From Methanobacteriota archaeon (lineage in GTDB: Archaea > Thermoplasmatota > Thermoplasmata > Thermoplasmatales > ARK-15): a stretch of DNA of 64,000 nt. Location of the stretch: assembly GCA_009758405.1 (NCBI GenBank), contig WSBC01000024.1, forward strand, positions 25,463-89,462. The letters are read 5' to 3'. Shown one piece after another: positions 46,944 through 55,300 of this stretch; position 1 is the stretch's first letter, and every line of letters begins with the position of its first letter. The notes under the pieces are model-generated. The model was not told where the DNA came from, ran no database searches, and was given only the letters and a program-made list of their open reading frames with translations. Made by a program: the position numbers and the translations under genes.

Positions 46944-47731
46944 GGAATATAATTGTTTGCGTTAAGGTAGTGCCAAAAACGGAGGATGTAACATTTGATC
47001 CAGTCACAAAAACACTTGATAGATCAAAGGCAGAAAATCAAATTAATGAAGCTGATAAGAATGCTATTGAGGCTGCTATTGTTTTGAAGGAAAAATACGG
47101 GGGAAAGGTAATACTCCTTTCCATGGGTCCAATGTTTTTCGAACAATTCTTGAAGATTGGCATTGCCATGGGCGCGGATGATGCTATATTACTGTCAGAC
47201 AGAGCATTTGCAGGTGCGGATTCATATCCCACTGCCCTTACACTTGCCACTGCCATTAAAAAAATTGGTGATTATGATCTAATAATATGTGGAGAAGAAT
47301 CTTCAGATGCGGGTCTAGGGCAGGTCCCTTCACAGATAGCAGAATTTCTGGATTTACCGCAGGCACTTTTCGTTTCTTCAATAGAAGTGAGTGATGGATT
47401 AATCAAGGTAAAAAGGAGCATAAGGGGAGGTCATGAGATTGTAGAGATGCCTATGCCTGCAGTAATAAGTGTTGAATTAGGAATGAACCAGCCAAGGTTC
47501 CCAGACTTTAAAAGAAAAAGATGGGCAGACAAAGAGTTTAAGTTAAAAATATGGAATATGAAAGACCTTAACCTTGAGGAGGGTATGGTGGGGCTAAAAG
47601 GCTCATACACCTTTGTAAACAGATTCATAGAAACAATACCACCCCAAAGGAAAAGGGAGTTTATTGAAGGATCTCTTGAAGAACAGGCGAATAAATTATA
47701 TGAAATAATTATGAAAATTTTATCTTCATAG
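46940..47731 (+). CDS. etfB: Electron transfer flavoprotein, beta subunit (bifurcating-type signature)
   Basis: A 263-aa EtfB starting IIVCVKVVPKTEDV and with NEADKNAIEAA. Residues 87-94, DRAFAGAD, in the nucleotide-binding region match what I recall of EtfB from flavin-bifurcating ETFs (anaerobe type, second FAD), not mitochondrial-type EtfB, which binds AMP there. The downstream GEESSDAGLGQVPSQIAEFL is the usual ETF block. Last gene of the operon, followed by a T-run. Confidence 0.92.
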   Translation: MRNIIVCVKVVPKTEDVTFDPVTKTLDRSKAENQINEADKNAIEAAIVLKEKYGGKVILLSMGPMFFEQFLKIGIAMGADDAILLSDRAFAGADSYPTALTLATAIKKIGDYDLIICGEESSDAGLGQVPSQIAEFLDLPQALFVSSIEVSDGLIKVKRSIRGGHEIVEMPMPAVISVELGMNQPRFPDFKRKRWADKEFKLKIWNMKDLNLEEGMVGLKGSYTFVNRFIETIPPQRKREFIEGSLEEQANKLYEIIMKILSS

Positions 47732-47756
47732 AAATGCAATCAAGGTTAATTAAAAC

Positions 47757-47769
47757 AATCTTTTTTTAT
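47757..47769 (+). terminator. Oligo-T terminator after etfB
   Basis: AATCTTTTTTTATT 26-38 bp after the etfB stop, typical of archaeal U-run termination; no stem needed. Confidence 0.45.
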
Positions 47770-47883
47770 TTCCATTATTTATCTCAAGACTTGTTTATTT
47801 TTATAGGTAATTAATTTATTTTAATTTTAAAATTAAAATAAATGTATTTCTAATGTTTAGAAAATAATGAAAAATAGGATAGA

Positions 47884-47912
47884 TTTATATTTTGAACATC
47901 ATTTCAGGTGTT
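47884..47912 (+). promoter_or_regulatory. Promoter of the second oxidoreductase operon
   Basis: TATA-like TTTATATT at 47884-47891 is centred about 26 bp before the ATG at 47913, which therefore looks leaderless. This separates the second operon from the first; the 150 bp before it are AT-rich with no gene. Confidence 0.5.
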
Positions 47913-48146
47913 ATGTATCCGATCATAAACAAAGATTATTGCAAAGGCTGCAATTTATGTGTAGAAGTTTGTCCCAAAAGGGTTTTTGAAAAGGGGATGG
48001 AAATAACTCATAGGGGTTATTATGCTGCAGTGGTAAAGTATAAAGAACAATGCACAAATTTCAAGATTCCGAATGGGGGCAAGCCACTTTGTGAAATTTG
48101 CTGGCTTACCTGCCCGGAACATGCAATTGAGTTTAAGGAGGATTAA
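47913..48146 (+). CDS. 2-oxoacid oxidoreductase delta (ferredoxin) subunit, second copy
   Basis: A 77-aa ferredoxin subunit. The first site is CKGCNLCVEVCP. The second is stretched: one Cys, then 13 residues, then CEICWLTCP. An in-frame TTG 21 bp upstream is rejected because it lies before the expected transcription start. It is followed after 2 bp by the alpha subunit. Confidence 0.88.
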   Translation: MYPIINKDYCKGCNLCVEVCPKRVFEKGMEITHRGYYAAVVKYKEQCTNFKIPNGGKPLCEICWLTCPEHAIEFKED

Positions 48147-48148
48147 AT

Positions 48149-49222
48149 ATGTTAACACCAGGTAGATATTTTTTGGCTGGAAATATAGCAGCTGCTGAGG
48201 CAGCACTTATTGCCGGATGTAGATTCTATGCAGGCTACCCTATTACACCATCAAGTGAACTCATGGAACATATGGCTAAAAGAATGCCTGAGGAAAATGG
48301 GGTTTTTATACAAATGGAGGATGAGTTATCAGCAATTTCTGCCATTATTGGCGCAGCATGGACAGGTAAAAAGGCAATGACAGCCACATCAGGTCCAGGT
48401 TTTTCATTAATGCAGGAAAATATAGGGTATGCGGCAATGACAGAAACACCCATAGTCATTGTTGATGTTATGAGGGGTGGACCATCTACGGGACAGCCCA
48501 CTATTGTGGCACAGGGTGATGTTTTGCAATCCAGATTTGGATCCCATGGTGATTATGAAACAATTGTTCTTGCACCAAACTCCGTTCAGGAGCTTTTTGA
48601 CCTTACCATAAGGGCATTCAATCTTGCATCAATCTTCAGGAATCCTGTTATAGTTCTTTCGGATGCAGAACTTGCACATATGGTGGAAAAGATAGAGGTG
48701 GCACAAAAGTATGATATAGTAGAATTCAACCAGGTAGAGGTTGATTTGGTACCTTCTTTTGTACCTTTAGGATATGGATTCAAGGTTGCTGTCACCGGTC
48801 TTACACATAATTTTAAAGGTTACCCTATTACAAACGATGTTAAGGTTCACAGGGAACTTGTTACAAGACTTGTTGATAAGATTATAAAAAATGAGCCAAC
48901 GATTTCAGATGTTGAGATAATAAATCCAGAAGCTGAAACTATAATTGTCTCATACGGTATTTCATCAAGGGCAGCTTACCCAATAATAAAGGATAATAAG
49001 GATGTTGGGCTATTCAGGCCAAGGACACTCTGGCCATTCCCTGAAAGCAAATTTAAGGAAATAGTTAAGGGGAAAAGGGTGATTATACTTGAAATGAACC
49101 TGAGAGGATATGCAATTGAGGTGGAAAGGGTTGGAAGGAAATACGGTGGAAAGGATTTTGAAACAATTCACATAATAGGTGGAGAAGTGCCAAAACCATC
49201 CCATATTGAGGAGGTGCTATAA
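48149..49222 (+). CDS. 2-oxoacid oxidoreductase alpha subunit, second copy
   Basis: A 357-aa paralogue of the alpha subunit at 39 kb: GYPITPSSE, TSGPGFSLMQENIG, GGPSTGQPTIVAQGD. The DNA around TSGPGFSLMQEN is identical to the first copy over 54 bp although the proteins otherwise diverge. The substrate is unknown. A GAGGAGGTG at its end is the ribosome site of the beta gene. Confidence 0.92.
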   Translation: MLTPGRYFLAGNIAAAEAALIAGCRFYAGYPITPSSELMEHMAKRMPEENGVFIQMEDELSAISAIIGAAWTGKKAMTATSGPGFSLMQENIGYAAMTETPIVIVDVMRGGPSTGQPTIVAQGDVLQSRFGSHGDYETIVLAPNSVQELFDLTIRAFNLASIFRNPVIVLSDAELAHMVEKIEVAQKYDIVEFNQVEVDLVPSFVPLGYGFKVAVTGLTHNFKGYPITNDVKVHRELVTRLVDKIIKNEPTISDVEIINPEAETIIVSYGISSRAAYPIIKDNKDVGLFRPRTLWPFPESKFKEIVKGKRVIILEMNLRGYAIEVERVGRKYGGKDFETIHIIGGEVPKPSHIEEVL

Positions 49223-49223
49223 C

Positions 49224-50054
49224 ATGGAGTTTTTTGATTTTTATAGGAAGGATAGGTGGCCTCATCAATTCTGTCCAGGTTGTGGCCTGGGTACAATAAT
49301 GAACTGTCTCTATAAGGCCTTTAATGATCTTAACATTGACATTGATAAAACTGTTTTTGTAAGCGGTATAGGATGTACAGGTAGGGTACCTGGTTATATA
49401 AATGCCGATTCCCTCCACACTACCCATGGGAGGGCTATTGCATTTGCAACTGGGATTAAGTTGTCTAGGCCCGACCTAAATGTAATAGTGATAAGTGGTG
49501 ATGGTGATCTTTTTGCAATAGGCGGAAACCATATAATACATGCTGCAAGAAGAAATATAGATTTAAAGGTGATTGCCGTAAACAATGCCAACTATGGGCT
49601 TACAGGTGGGCAGATGGCACCAACAACACCATACAATATGATTACTACCACTACACCATATGGCCAGAGGGAATATCCATTTGCGCTTGCTGAACTTATT
49701 GCTGCTGCAGGTGCAAATTATGTTGCTAGATGGACCACTGCACATCCGAACCAGCTAGTAAAAAGTATTAAAGAGGCAATGCAAACAAAGGGATTCTCCT
49801 TTATTGAGGTAATATCACAGTGCCCCGTAAACTTTGGAAGAAGAAATAAAATGGGGGATCCTGTGTTTCATCTCAGGTGGATTAAGGATCATTCTGTACC
49901 AATCTCAAAGATGACCTTTGATATAAATTCACCCTATGATATTGTGGATCTTAACACAAAGGGAATCTATATCATAGGGGATCTTGTTAAAAGGAACAGA
50001 TCACCATATGGGGAGATTGAAAAGGAGATAGAGGTAAAGGGACCCCAGGAATAA
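49224..50054 (+). CDS. 2-oxoacid oxidoreductase beta (TPP) subunit, second copy
   Basis: A 276-aa subunit with FCPGCGLG, GDGDLFAIGGNH and NNANYGLTGGQ. The start ATG has GAGGAGGTG 6 nt upstream; a longer in-frame reading into the alpha gene is rejected. No gamma gene follows: the next gene is aNAC with its own promoter. Confidence 0.92.
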   Translation: MEFFDFYRKDRWPHQFCPGCGLGTIMNCLYKAFNDLNIDIDKTVFVSGIGCTGRVPGYINADSLHTTHGRAIAFATGIKLSRPDLNVIVISGDGDLFAIGGNHIIHAARRNIDLKVIAVNNANYGLTGGQMAPTTPYNMITTTTPYGQREYPFALAELIAAAGANYVARWTTAHPNQLVKSIKEAMQTKGFSFIEVISQCPVNFGRRNKMGDPVFHLRWIKDHSVPISKMTFDINSPYDIVDLNTKGIYIIGDLVKRNRSPYGEIEKEIEVKGPQE

Positions 50055-50094
50055 AACCCAAATTTTTAATAATAAAGGTTAATACATATTAACA

Positions 50095-50442
50095 ATGATG
50101 AGGATAAACGATAGACAATTGCAACGAATGATGAGACAGATGGGGATGAAGACCCAGGATATAGATGCAGTGGAGGTAATAATAAAGGGAAAGGAAAGGG
50201 ATTGGAATATCAAGAATCCCAAGGTAACAATTGTTGAGGTCCAGGGGCAGAAAGTAATACAGGTAATTGGTGAGATTCAGGAGATTGAAAAGGAAAAACT
50301 ACCATTTACTGAGGAAGACATTAAGCTAGTTATGGAACAGACAAATGCCACAAGGGAGGAGGCAATAGAATCACTTAGGGCTACCAATGGAAAGCCTGCA
50401 GAGGCAATAATTGAAATAATGAAGAAGCATGGACCTCATTAA
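50095..50442 (+). CDS. nac: Nascent polypeptide-associated complex protein (aNAC)
   Basis: A ribosome-bound homodimeric chaperone for emerging chains. The 115 aa comprise the NAC beta-barrel (about 30-72, with VEVIIKGKERDWNIKNPKV) and a C-terminal UBA domain (about 77-113, MEQTNATREEAIESLRATNG). TATA-like AATTTTTAATAATAAA fits a leaderless start. The last 14 bp overlap the cca gene. Confidence 0.92.
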   Translation: MMRINDRQLQRMMRQMGMKTQDIDAVEVIIKGKERDWNIKNPKVTIVEVQGQKVIQVIGEIQEIEKEKLPFTEEDIKLVMEQTNATREEAIESLRATNGKPAEAIIEIMKKHGPH

Positions 50443-51724
50443 TAAAGTATTGGAAAGAATAAAGCCAAGCGAAGAAGAGCATAAGAGAACAATAGAATTG
50501 GCCAAAAATGTTATAGATGAACTAAAGAGTTTGCTAGATGACATAGATGCAGAGCCAATGCTTGTTGGAAGTGTTGCAAAGGGAACAAACCTGAAAAATG
50601 CGGACGTGGACATATTTATTAGGTATTCACCAAAATACGATAGATCCACCATAGAGAAAAAAACAATCGAGCTTGGTAAAAAGATTCTTAAGAATCCATT
50701 GGTTAACTATGCGGAACATCCATATGTAAGAGGAAAATTTGAGGATGTTGATTTTGAAATAGTTCCTTGTTATAGGGTTGAGGAGTCAAATAGAAAAATT
50801 ACTTCAGTTGATAGAACACCATTCCATACGGAATTCATATTGAAAAATCTGAGGGAATGGCAAAGGGATGAGGTAAGGCTTCTGAAACAGTTCTTAAAGG
50901 GAATAGGTATTTATGGGGCAGAGGCCAGAGTGGAGGGATTTTCAGGATACCTTACAGAGCTCTTAGTTATAAAATTTGGAACATTTATGGATGTGCTAAA
51001 AAATGCACAAAGATGGAAGAGAAAAACACACATATCCCTAGATAATACAAAAAAAGACTTTGAGTCCCCCTTAATCTTCATTGACCCTGTTGATCCCAAC
51101 AGAAATGTGGCCTCTGCAGTGTCCATTGACAACTACTCATTACTCATATTTTCATCAAGGGAGTTTTTAAAAAATCCAAATGAAAAATTCTTCTTTCCAG
51201 GGCAATATAAGGAATTTGATTTGAGAAAAATAGATGAGAGAGGTACAAAGATACTACATATATGGATGAAAAGGCCTCAGGTGGTGGATGATATACTCTT
51301 TCCACAGATTAGAAAGTTTGCAAGGTATCTAAGTGAGAATCTTATGGAGTTTTCCATCACAAAAATAGGTTATTACGTGGATAATAATGTACATTTAATT
51401 ATTGAATCATACTACCATGATCTCCCTCCATTGATGGTTCACGAGGGTCCACCAGTCTGGAGTAAAAATTCTGAGGATTTTATTAAAAAATGGAAGGGAA
51501 GAGCGTTTAATGGGCCATACATTATGAATGGAAAATTTTTTGCAGATATTGAAAGAAGGAATAGGAAAATAGAGGATGCGATAATGAAATTGATATCCTC
51601 AGGAAGCATAGGAAAGGATTTGGATAAATTGAAGGAAACAATAGTATTTTCAAGAGACCCCAGTACAATAGACCTGAAGGAACTTTCAAGGGTCCTTGAT
51701 TATAGATTTCCCTGGGAGCTCTGA
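50429..51724 (+). CDS. cca: CCA-adding enzyme (class I tRNA nucleotidyltransferase)
   Basis: It adds CCA to tRNA 3' ends; none of the tRNAs here encode CCA. The 431-aa archaeal class I enzyme has the catalytic GSVAKGTNLKNADVDIFI (47-64; Gly47-Ser48, Asp59, Asp61) and a third carboxylate in FEDVDFEIVP. Body and tail domains follow at the normal length. It is co-transcribed with aNAC. Confidence 0.95.
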   Translation: MDLINKVLERIKPSEEEHKRTIELAKNVIDELKSLLDDIDAEPMLVGSVAKGTNLKNADVDIFIRYSPKYDRSTIEKKTIELGKKILKNPLVNYAEHPYVRGKFEDVDFEIVPCYRVEESNRKITSVDRTPFHTEFILKNLREWQRDEVRLLKQFLKGIGIYGAEARVEGFSGYLTELLVIKFGTFMDVLKNAQRWKRKTHISLDNTKKDFESPLIFIDPVDPNRNVASAVSIDNYSLLIFSSREFLKNPNEKFFFPGQYKEFDLRKIDERGTKILHIWMKRPQVVDDILFPQIRKFARYLSENLMEFSITKIGYYVDNNVHLIIESYYHDLPPLMVHEGPPVWSKNSEDFIKKWKGRAFNGPYIMNGKFFADIERRNRKIEDAIMKLISSGSIGKDLDKLKETIVFSRDPSTIDLKELSRVLDYRFPWEL

Positions 51725-51829
51725 GGGATTTCTATATCTTATATTTAATATTTTTTATTTAGATCAATATTACGGCACCCAGTTCCATAGATTTTTATGG
51801 ATTTAGGACAAAAATTCATAAAAGGAAAA

Positions 51830-52171
51830 TTATGTTAAAGAATAAAAAAATGGAGGATTCAATCCAACTATCCAAAATGTTATCCAGGCAAGGAGATATG
51901 CAATAAGATCATAGGCAAGTGATTTTCTTTCAATTTCAATGCCTAAGTAGTTAAACATATATGGTATGAGGAATGCAAAAGCCAGACCAACTATTGCCGC
52001 CACTGGAAGAAGACCAATATATTGAAAAAATGCAGAAAGAAAGCCTATTCCAATTCCAAAGCCATATGATATTACAACAGATTTACCCTTATGAATCTCC
52101 TTAATGAGAAATTCCTTTTCATTAAGTTCAGGAAGTACTATCTCCTCCTCTTTTTGTTCCTTTTTTGCCAT
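51830..52171 (-). CDS. Small membrane protein, possibly archaeal EMC6-like
   Basis: A 113-aa protein: a charged N-terminus (about 1-30) and three transmembrane helices (about 35-55, 57-77 and 86-106), ending WIVGLNPPFFYSLT. Three short helices with a cytosolic lead and a W...NP end resemble the archaeal EMC6 family, a proposed membrane-insertase relative. This is my reading by eye and is uncertain. The ATG is chosen over an upstream in-frame TTG. It starts 1 bp after the TPI stop. Confidence 0.6.
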   Translation of the reverse strand: MAKKEQKEEEIVLPELNEKEFLIKEIHKGKSVVISYGFGIGIGFLSAFFQYIGLLPVAAIVGLAFAFLIPYMFNYLGIEIERKSLAYDLIAYLLAWITFWIVGLNPPFFYSLT

Positions 52172-52172
52172 C

Positions 52173-52847
52173 TCATTCACCCATCCCTTTGACAAGATCC
52201 CTAATTGCCGCCTCTGTATTCTTGGCCTTCACCACCCCGGATGCAACAAGTATACCCTTTGAACCAAGCTCCATTGCCCTTTTTACATCCTCACTGTTTT
52301 TTACTCCTGCACCACAGAGTACCCTTATATTTTTATTTATATTTTCCACCATTTTTACAGAGTTCTCTATCACCTCAGGTCTTGCCCTTGATACTGAGAT
52401 TTCACCACCAATCAATTCAGGGGGTTCTATTGCAATGTATTCTGGTGCTAGTTCCGCTATTGCCTTAGTAACATCTATGTTGTTTGTACACGTTATTGTT
52501 TCCATATTTTTTGATCTGGCCATTTTAATCAAAAAATCTATTTCTGATATTTTTAACTGGTACTCAGAATGATTTATTATTATTCCATCTATCCCCCAAT
52601 CCTTCAGATTTTCTATGTTTACTCTTCCTGTAAATGCACCTGGGTTAATAGGGTCTGCATGCTGTGCAAAAACAGGTATTGAAACATTTTCCTTTACCTT
52701 AACAATATCAACAAAAGTGGGGGCTACAACTATGGTTATTCCAGTATCCTCAGAAACCTTTTCCGCTATTTTTGAGATCTCAATTGCCCTTTTGCCTATT
52801 GACTCCATATAAGATTTGAAGTTTATTACCAGAACGGGGATTTTCAT
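52173..52847 (-). CDS. tpiA: Triosephosphate isomerase
   Basis: It interconverts DHAP and glyceraldehyde 3-phosphate. The 224-aa archaeal-size enzyme has Lys11 (INFKSY), His93 (INHSEY) and Glu141 (AIEPPELIGG) as catalytic residues, and GILVASGVVKA as the phosphate loop. Confidence 0.95.
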   Translation of the reverse strand: MKIPVLVINFKSYMESIGKRAIEISKIAEKVSEDTGITIVVAPTFVDIVKVKENVSIPVFAQHADPINPGAFTGRVNIENLKDWGIDGIIINHSEYQLKISEIDFLIKMARSKNMETITCTNNIDVTKAIAELAPEYIAIEPPELIGGEISVSRARPEVIENSVKMVENINKNIRVLCGAGVKNSEDVKRAMELGSKGILVASGVVKAKNTEAAIRDLVKGMGE

Positions 52848-52873
52848 TTTAACATAGAAAATATGTAAACATA

Positions 52874-53755
52874 TTAAATATTTTCTTTAATTATTTTGGG
52901 TAGGGATTCGTAAATTCTTACCCTCGCCACATTACCGTATTTTTCAAATAATTTTTCAAGAGAATCATTATTACCATAGGCTATAAGGGAATTCCCAATC
53001 ATTATCTGTGCCACCTCACCATAATTAAGAGCCTTTTCCATTATCTCCTTCAGCTCACTACTTGAAATGGAGATTTCTTTTGAAAAACTCCTTGCCACTC
53101 TGAATGCATTTTTAAGACTTTTCTCGGCCAAAAAATTTTTAAAAGCCCTGTTTCCCGCTTTTATTATTTTTTTTCTGTAATTTACATCCCTTATTATCCC
53201 CTTTGTTTCAATCGGCTCATCCAGCCAGAATACAATGAACTCATCATTTTTTACATTAAACCTATCAATAAAGCCATATGGTGGAATTCCAGCCCTCATC
53301 CTTAGATTGAATCCTCCAGCAGATATGCTAGAAACATCCCCTAGGCCAGATCCCATTTCAATTTCTGCCTGGTGTGCTATCGAAATACATTCATAGTATG
53401 TCCTTTCTCCATAAAGTAGAGAAAATGACGTTGATACAGCTGCAGCGGCGCTCATACCAAAACCTTGAGAAATTGGCATTTGTGTGAATGTTTCTACTTT
53501 TGCCTTTATACCTGTTTTTTTCAATATATTTTCCTGAATTGTGTTACTTTTTTGAATACCGTTTATACTCACCTCAACTGTGGATGAAATCTCAGTCTTT
53601 GTTATTGCACCCCTATCAATCACAATCCCTAAACCTATAGAGCCCATTCTATTTATTTCCTTCCCCATATCTCTTATTGAAAAGAATAGAGTAATACTCC
53701 CGGGTGAAAAGGCCTTCAATTTATCATCTCCTAGATTTTCTTTTAATCTCATCAT
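52874..53755 (-). CDS. Pantoate kinase (GHMP family)
   Basis: It makes 4-phosphopantoate in the archaeal coenzyme A route. The 293-aa GHMP kinase has KAFSPGSITLFF at the N-terminus, the ATP loop MPISQGFGMSAAAAVS, and GSGLGDVSSISAGGFNLRMRAGIPPYG, which distinguishes pantoate kinase from other GHMP kinases. Two ATGs in a row are possible. The start overlaps the end of the DUF3783-like gene by 32 bp. Confidence 0.88.
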   Translation of the reverse strand: MMRLKENLGDDKLKAFSPGSITLFFSIRDMGKEINRMGSIGLGIVIDRGAITKTEISSTVEVSINGIQKSNTIQENILKKTGIKAKVETFTQMPISQGFGMSAAAAVSTSFSLLYGERTYYECISIAHQAEIEMGSGLGDVSSISAGGFNLRMRAGIPPYGFIDRFNVKNDEFIVFWLDEPIETKGIIRDVNYRKKIIKAGNRAFKNFLAEKSLKNAFRVARSFSKEISISSSELKEIMEKALNYGEVAQIMIGNSLIAYGNNDSLEKLFEKYGNVARVRIYESLPKIIKENI

Positions 53756-53957
53756 CCTCTTTTATCAATTCATCCATAAGATCCCTTACCTTCCATTCAA
53801 GGGAAATATCAGTTGTTACAGCCACTATAGATCTGGAAAGATTACTATTTTTTAACAACTCAAGAAATTCCTTAACCTCACTATCCTTGAAATTGTGTAG
53901 CAATATAACCCTTTTTCCTCTTTCCTCCTCATTTCCCTCTATTTTTCTAAATGACAT
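53724..53957 (-). CDS. DUF3783-like small protein
   Basis: A 77-aa protein: RVILLHNFKDSEVKEFLELLKNS, then RSIVAVTTDISLEWKVRDLMDELIKE. This pattern (strand, helix, T-terminated strand, helix ending LxxE) matches DUF3783. No function is known. It is first in the operon with pantoate kinase and is divergent from an MFS gene. Confidence 0.65.
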   Translation of the reverse strand: MSFRKIEGNEEERGKRVILLHNFKDSEVKEFLELLKNSNLSRSIVAVTTDISLEWKVRDLMDELIKEDDEIKRKSRR

Positions 53958-53969
53958 ACAATAATGAAT

Positions 53970-53983
53970 AATAAATATTTATT
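53970..53983. promoter_or_regulatory. Palindromic TATA element between divergent genes
   Basis: AATAAATATTTATT is a perfect 14-bp palindrome. It is centred about 29 bp before the rightward ATG at 54006 and about 20 bp before the leftward ATG, so it may serve both directions. Confidence 0.45.
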
Positions 53984-54005
53984 TATCCTTTCCGATTGCA
54001 CATTA

Positions 54006-55232
54006 ATGCAAAATTTACTTGAAAGGATTGCATCAAGGTATGGGAAATTTTCTAAATCAACCAAGATTCTTATTATATTTGAATTTCTTGCCGCAATACA
54101 GAATGGCATAATTTCATTCCTACTGATTTTTTATATTAGGTATATAGGGTATAGCCCAGTAATATATGGCCTGATAACTTCAATATCAGGACTTGTGTTT
54201 TTGTTATTTGTATTGCCTTCGGGAATAATTTCATCAAAGATTGGTGCTAAATCAATGATAAAATATGGAATTTTAATAAGTATTCTTTATCTTATAATAC
54301 TTTTATTTTTTAAGGATGTACCCTTTTTAATATTTTCTGGTGCACTTTCAGGACTTTCATGGGCCTTTGTTCAGCCAGGATTTGGAAGTCTTTTAGCATC
54401 ATCATCAACCCCTGAGGAAAGAAATTATGTTTTTTCATTAAATGGATTCTCTAATCTATTAGGAATGTCCATAGGAACAGTTATAGGGGGATATTTTCCC
54501 TCAATAGGCAGATATTTTTTTAACAATGATCTATATGGTTATAAGCTATCATTCGTTTTTTCAATTCTTATTTTCTTAACATTATTTCTATTTTTTAAAA
54601 ATATAGATATTGACATAAAGATGGAAAGAGGTAAAAGAATTGAATTGCCCAGAGATGTGAAGATAACATTAATAAAGTTAACATTACCTGCAATGCTGAT
54701 TGGCTTTGGTGCAGGATTTGTAATACCTTATTTCCAGCTTCAATTCAAATACAGGTTTGGAATTTCCATCGAGAGCATTTCATACATATTCGCAATTACG
54801 GATGTTCTTATGGCTATTCTTATGCTTTATATACCATTCGTATCAGAAAGGGTGGGAACATTGAAAACAATAGTTGCATTATGGCTCCTTGCCACAATAT
54901 CACTTTTTATGATGCCCTTTATATCATATCTTCCATTCGGATTTTATATATTTTCTTCCCTTTATGTTATAAGAACAATACTTATGAATGTTGCAGGTCC
55001 AATCCAAAGTTCCTTCGAATTCTCACTTATTCCTAAGGAATATAGGATGATAACATCTAGCCTACTTTCCCTTGCTTGGGTGGGGATGAATTCACTTTCA
55101 GCATACTTTGGTGGATTGTTAATAGTATATTCATTAAATATACCATTCTACATTTGCACATCATTTTATCTTTCAAGTGCCATTATGTACTGGATTTTCT
55201 TTAAAAATTATATTCCAAGATTTAAAGAATAA
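54006..55232 (+). CDS. MFS transporter
   Basis: A 408-aa, 12-helix major facilitator. The second loop carries SGIISSKIGAKSMIKYG, the motif A region; a central hydrophilic loop around 205-225 separates the two halves. The substrate is unknown. The ATG at 54006 is preferred to one at 53964: TATA AATAAATATTTATT lies about 29 bp before it, whereas the upstream ATG lies before that TATA. Confidence 0.8.
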   Translation: MQNLLERIASRYGKFSKSTKILIIFEFLAAIQNGIISFLLIFYIRYIGYSPVIYGLITSISGLVFLLFVLPSGIISSKIGAKSMIKYGILISILYLIILLFFKDVPFLIFSGALSGLSWAFVQPGFGSLLASSSTPEERNYVFSLNGFSNLLGMSIGTVIGGYFPSIGRYFFNNDLYGYKLSFVFSILIFLTLFLFFKNIDIDIKMERGKRIELPRDVKITLIKLTLPAMLIGFGAGFVIPYFQLQFKYRFGISIESISYIFAITDVLMAILMLYIPFVSERVGTLKTIVALWLLATISLFMMPFISYLPFGFYIFSSLYVIRTILMNVAGPIQSSFEFSLIPKEYRMITSSLLSLAWVGMNSLSAYFGGLLIVYSLNIPFYICTSFYLSSAIMYWIFFKNYIPRFKE

Positions 55233-55300
55233 ATAAGTTAGAATGGAATAATTCAAAAGGCTTAAATACGTTATGTTCATATAAGTATATCGGTGAAAGT

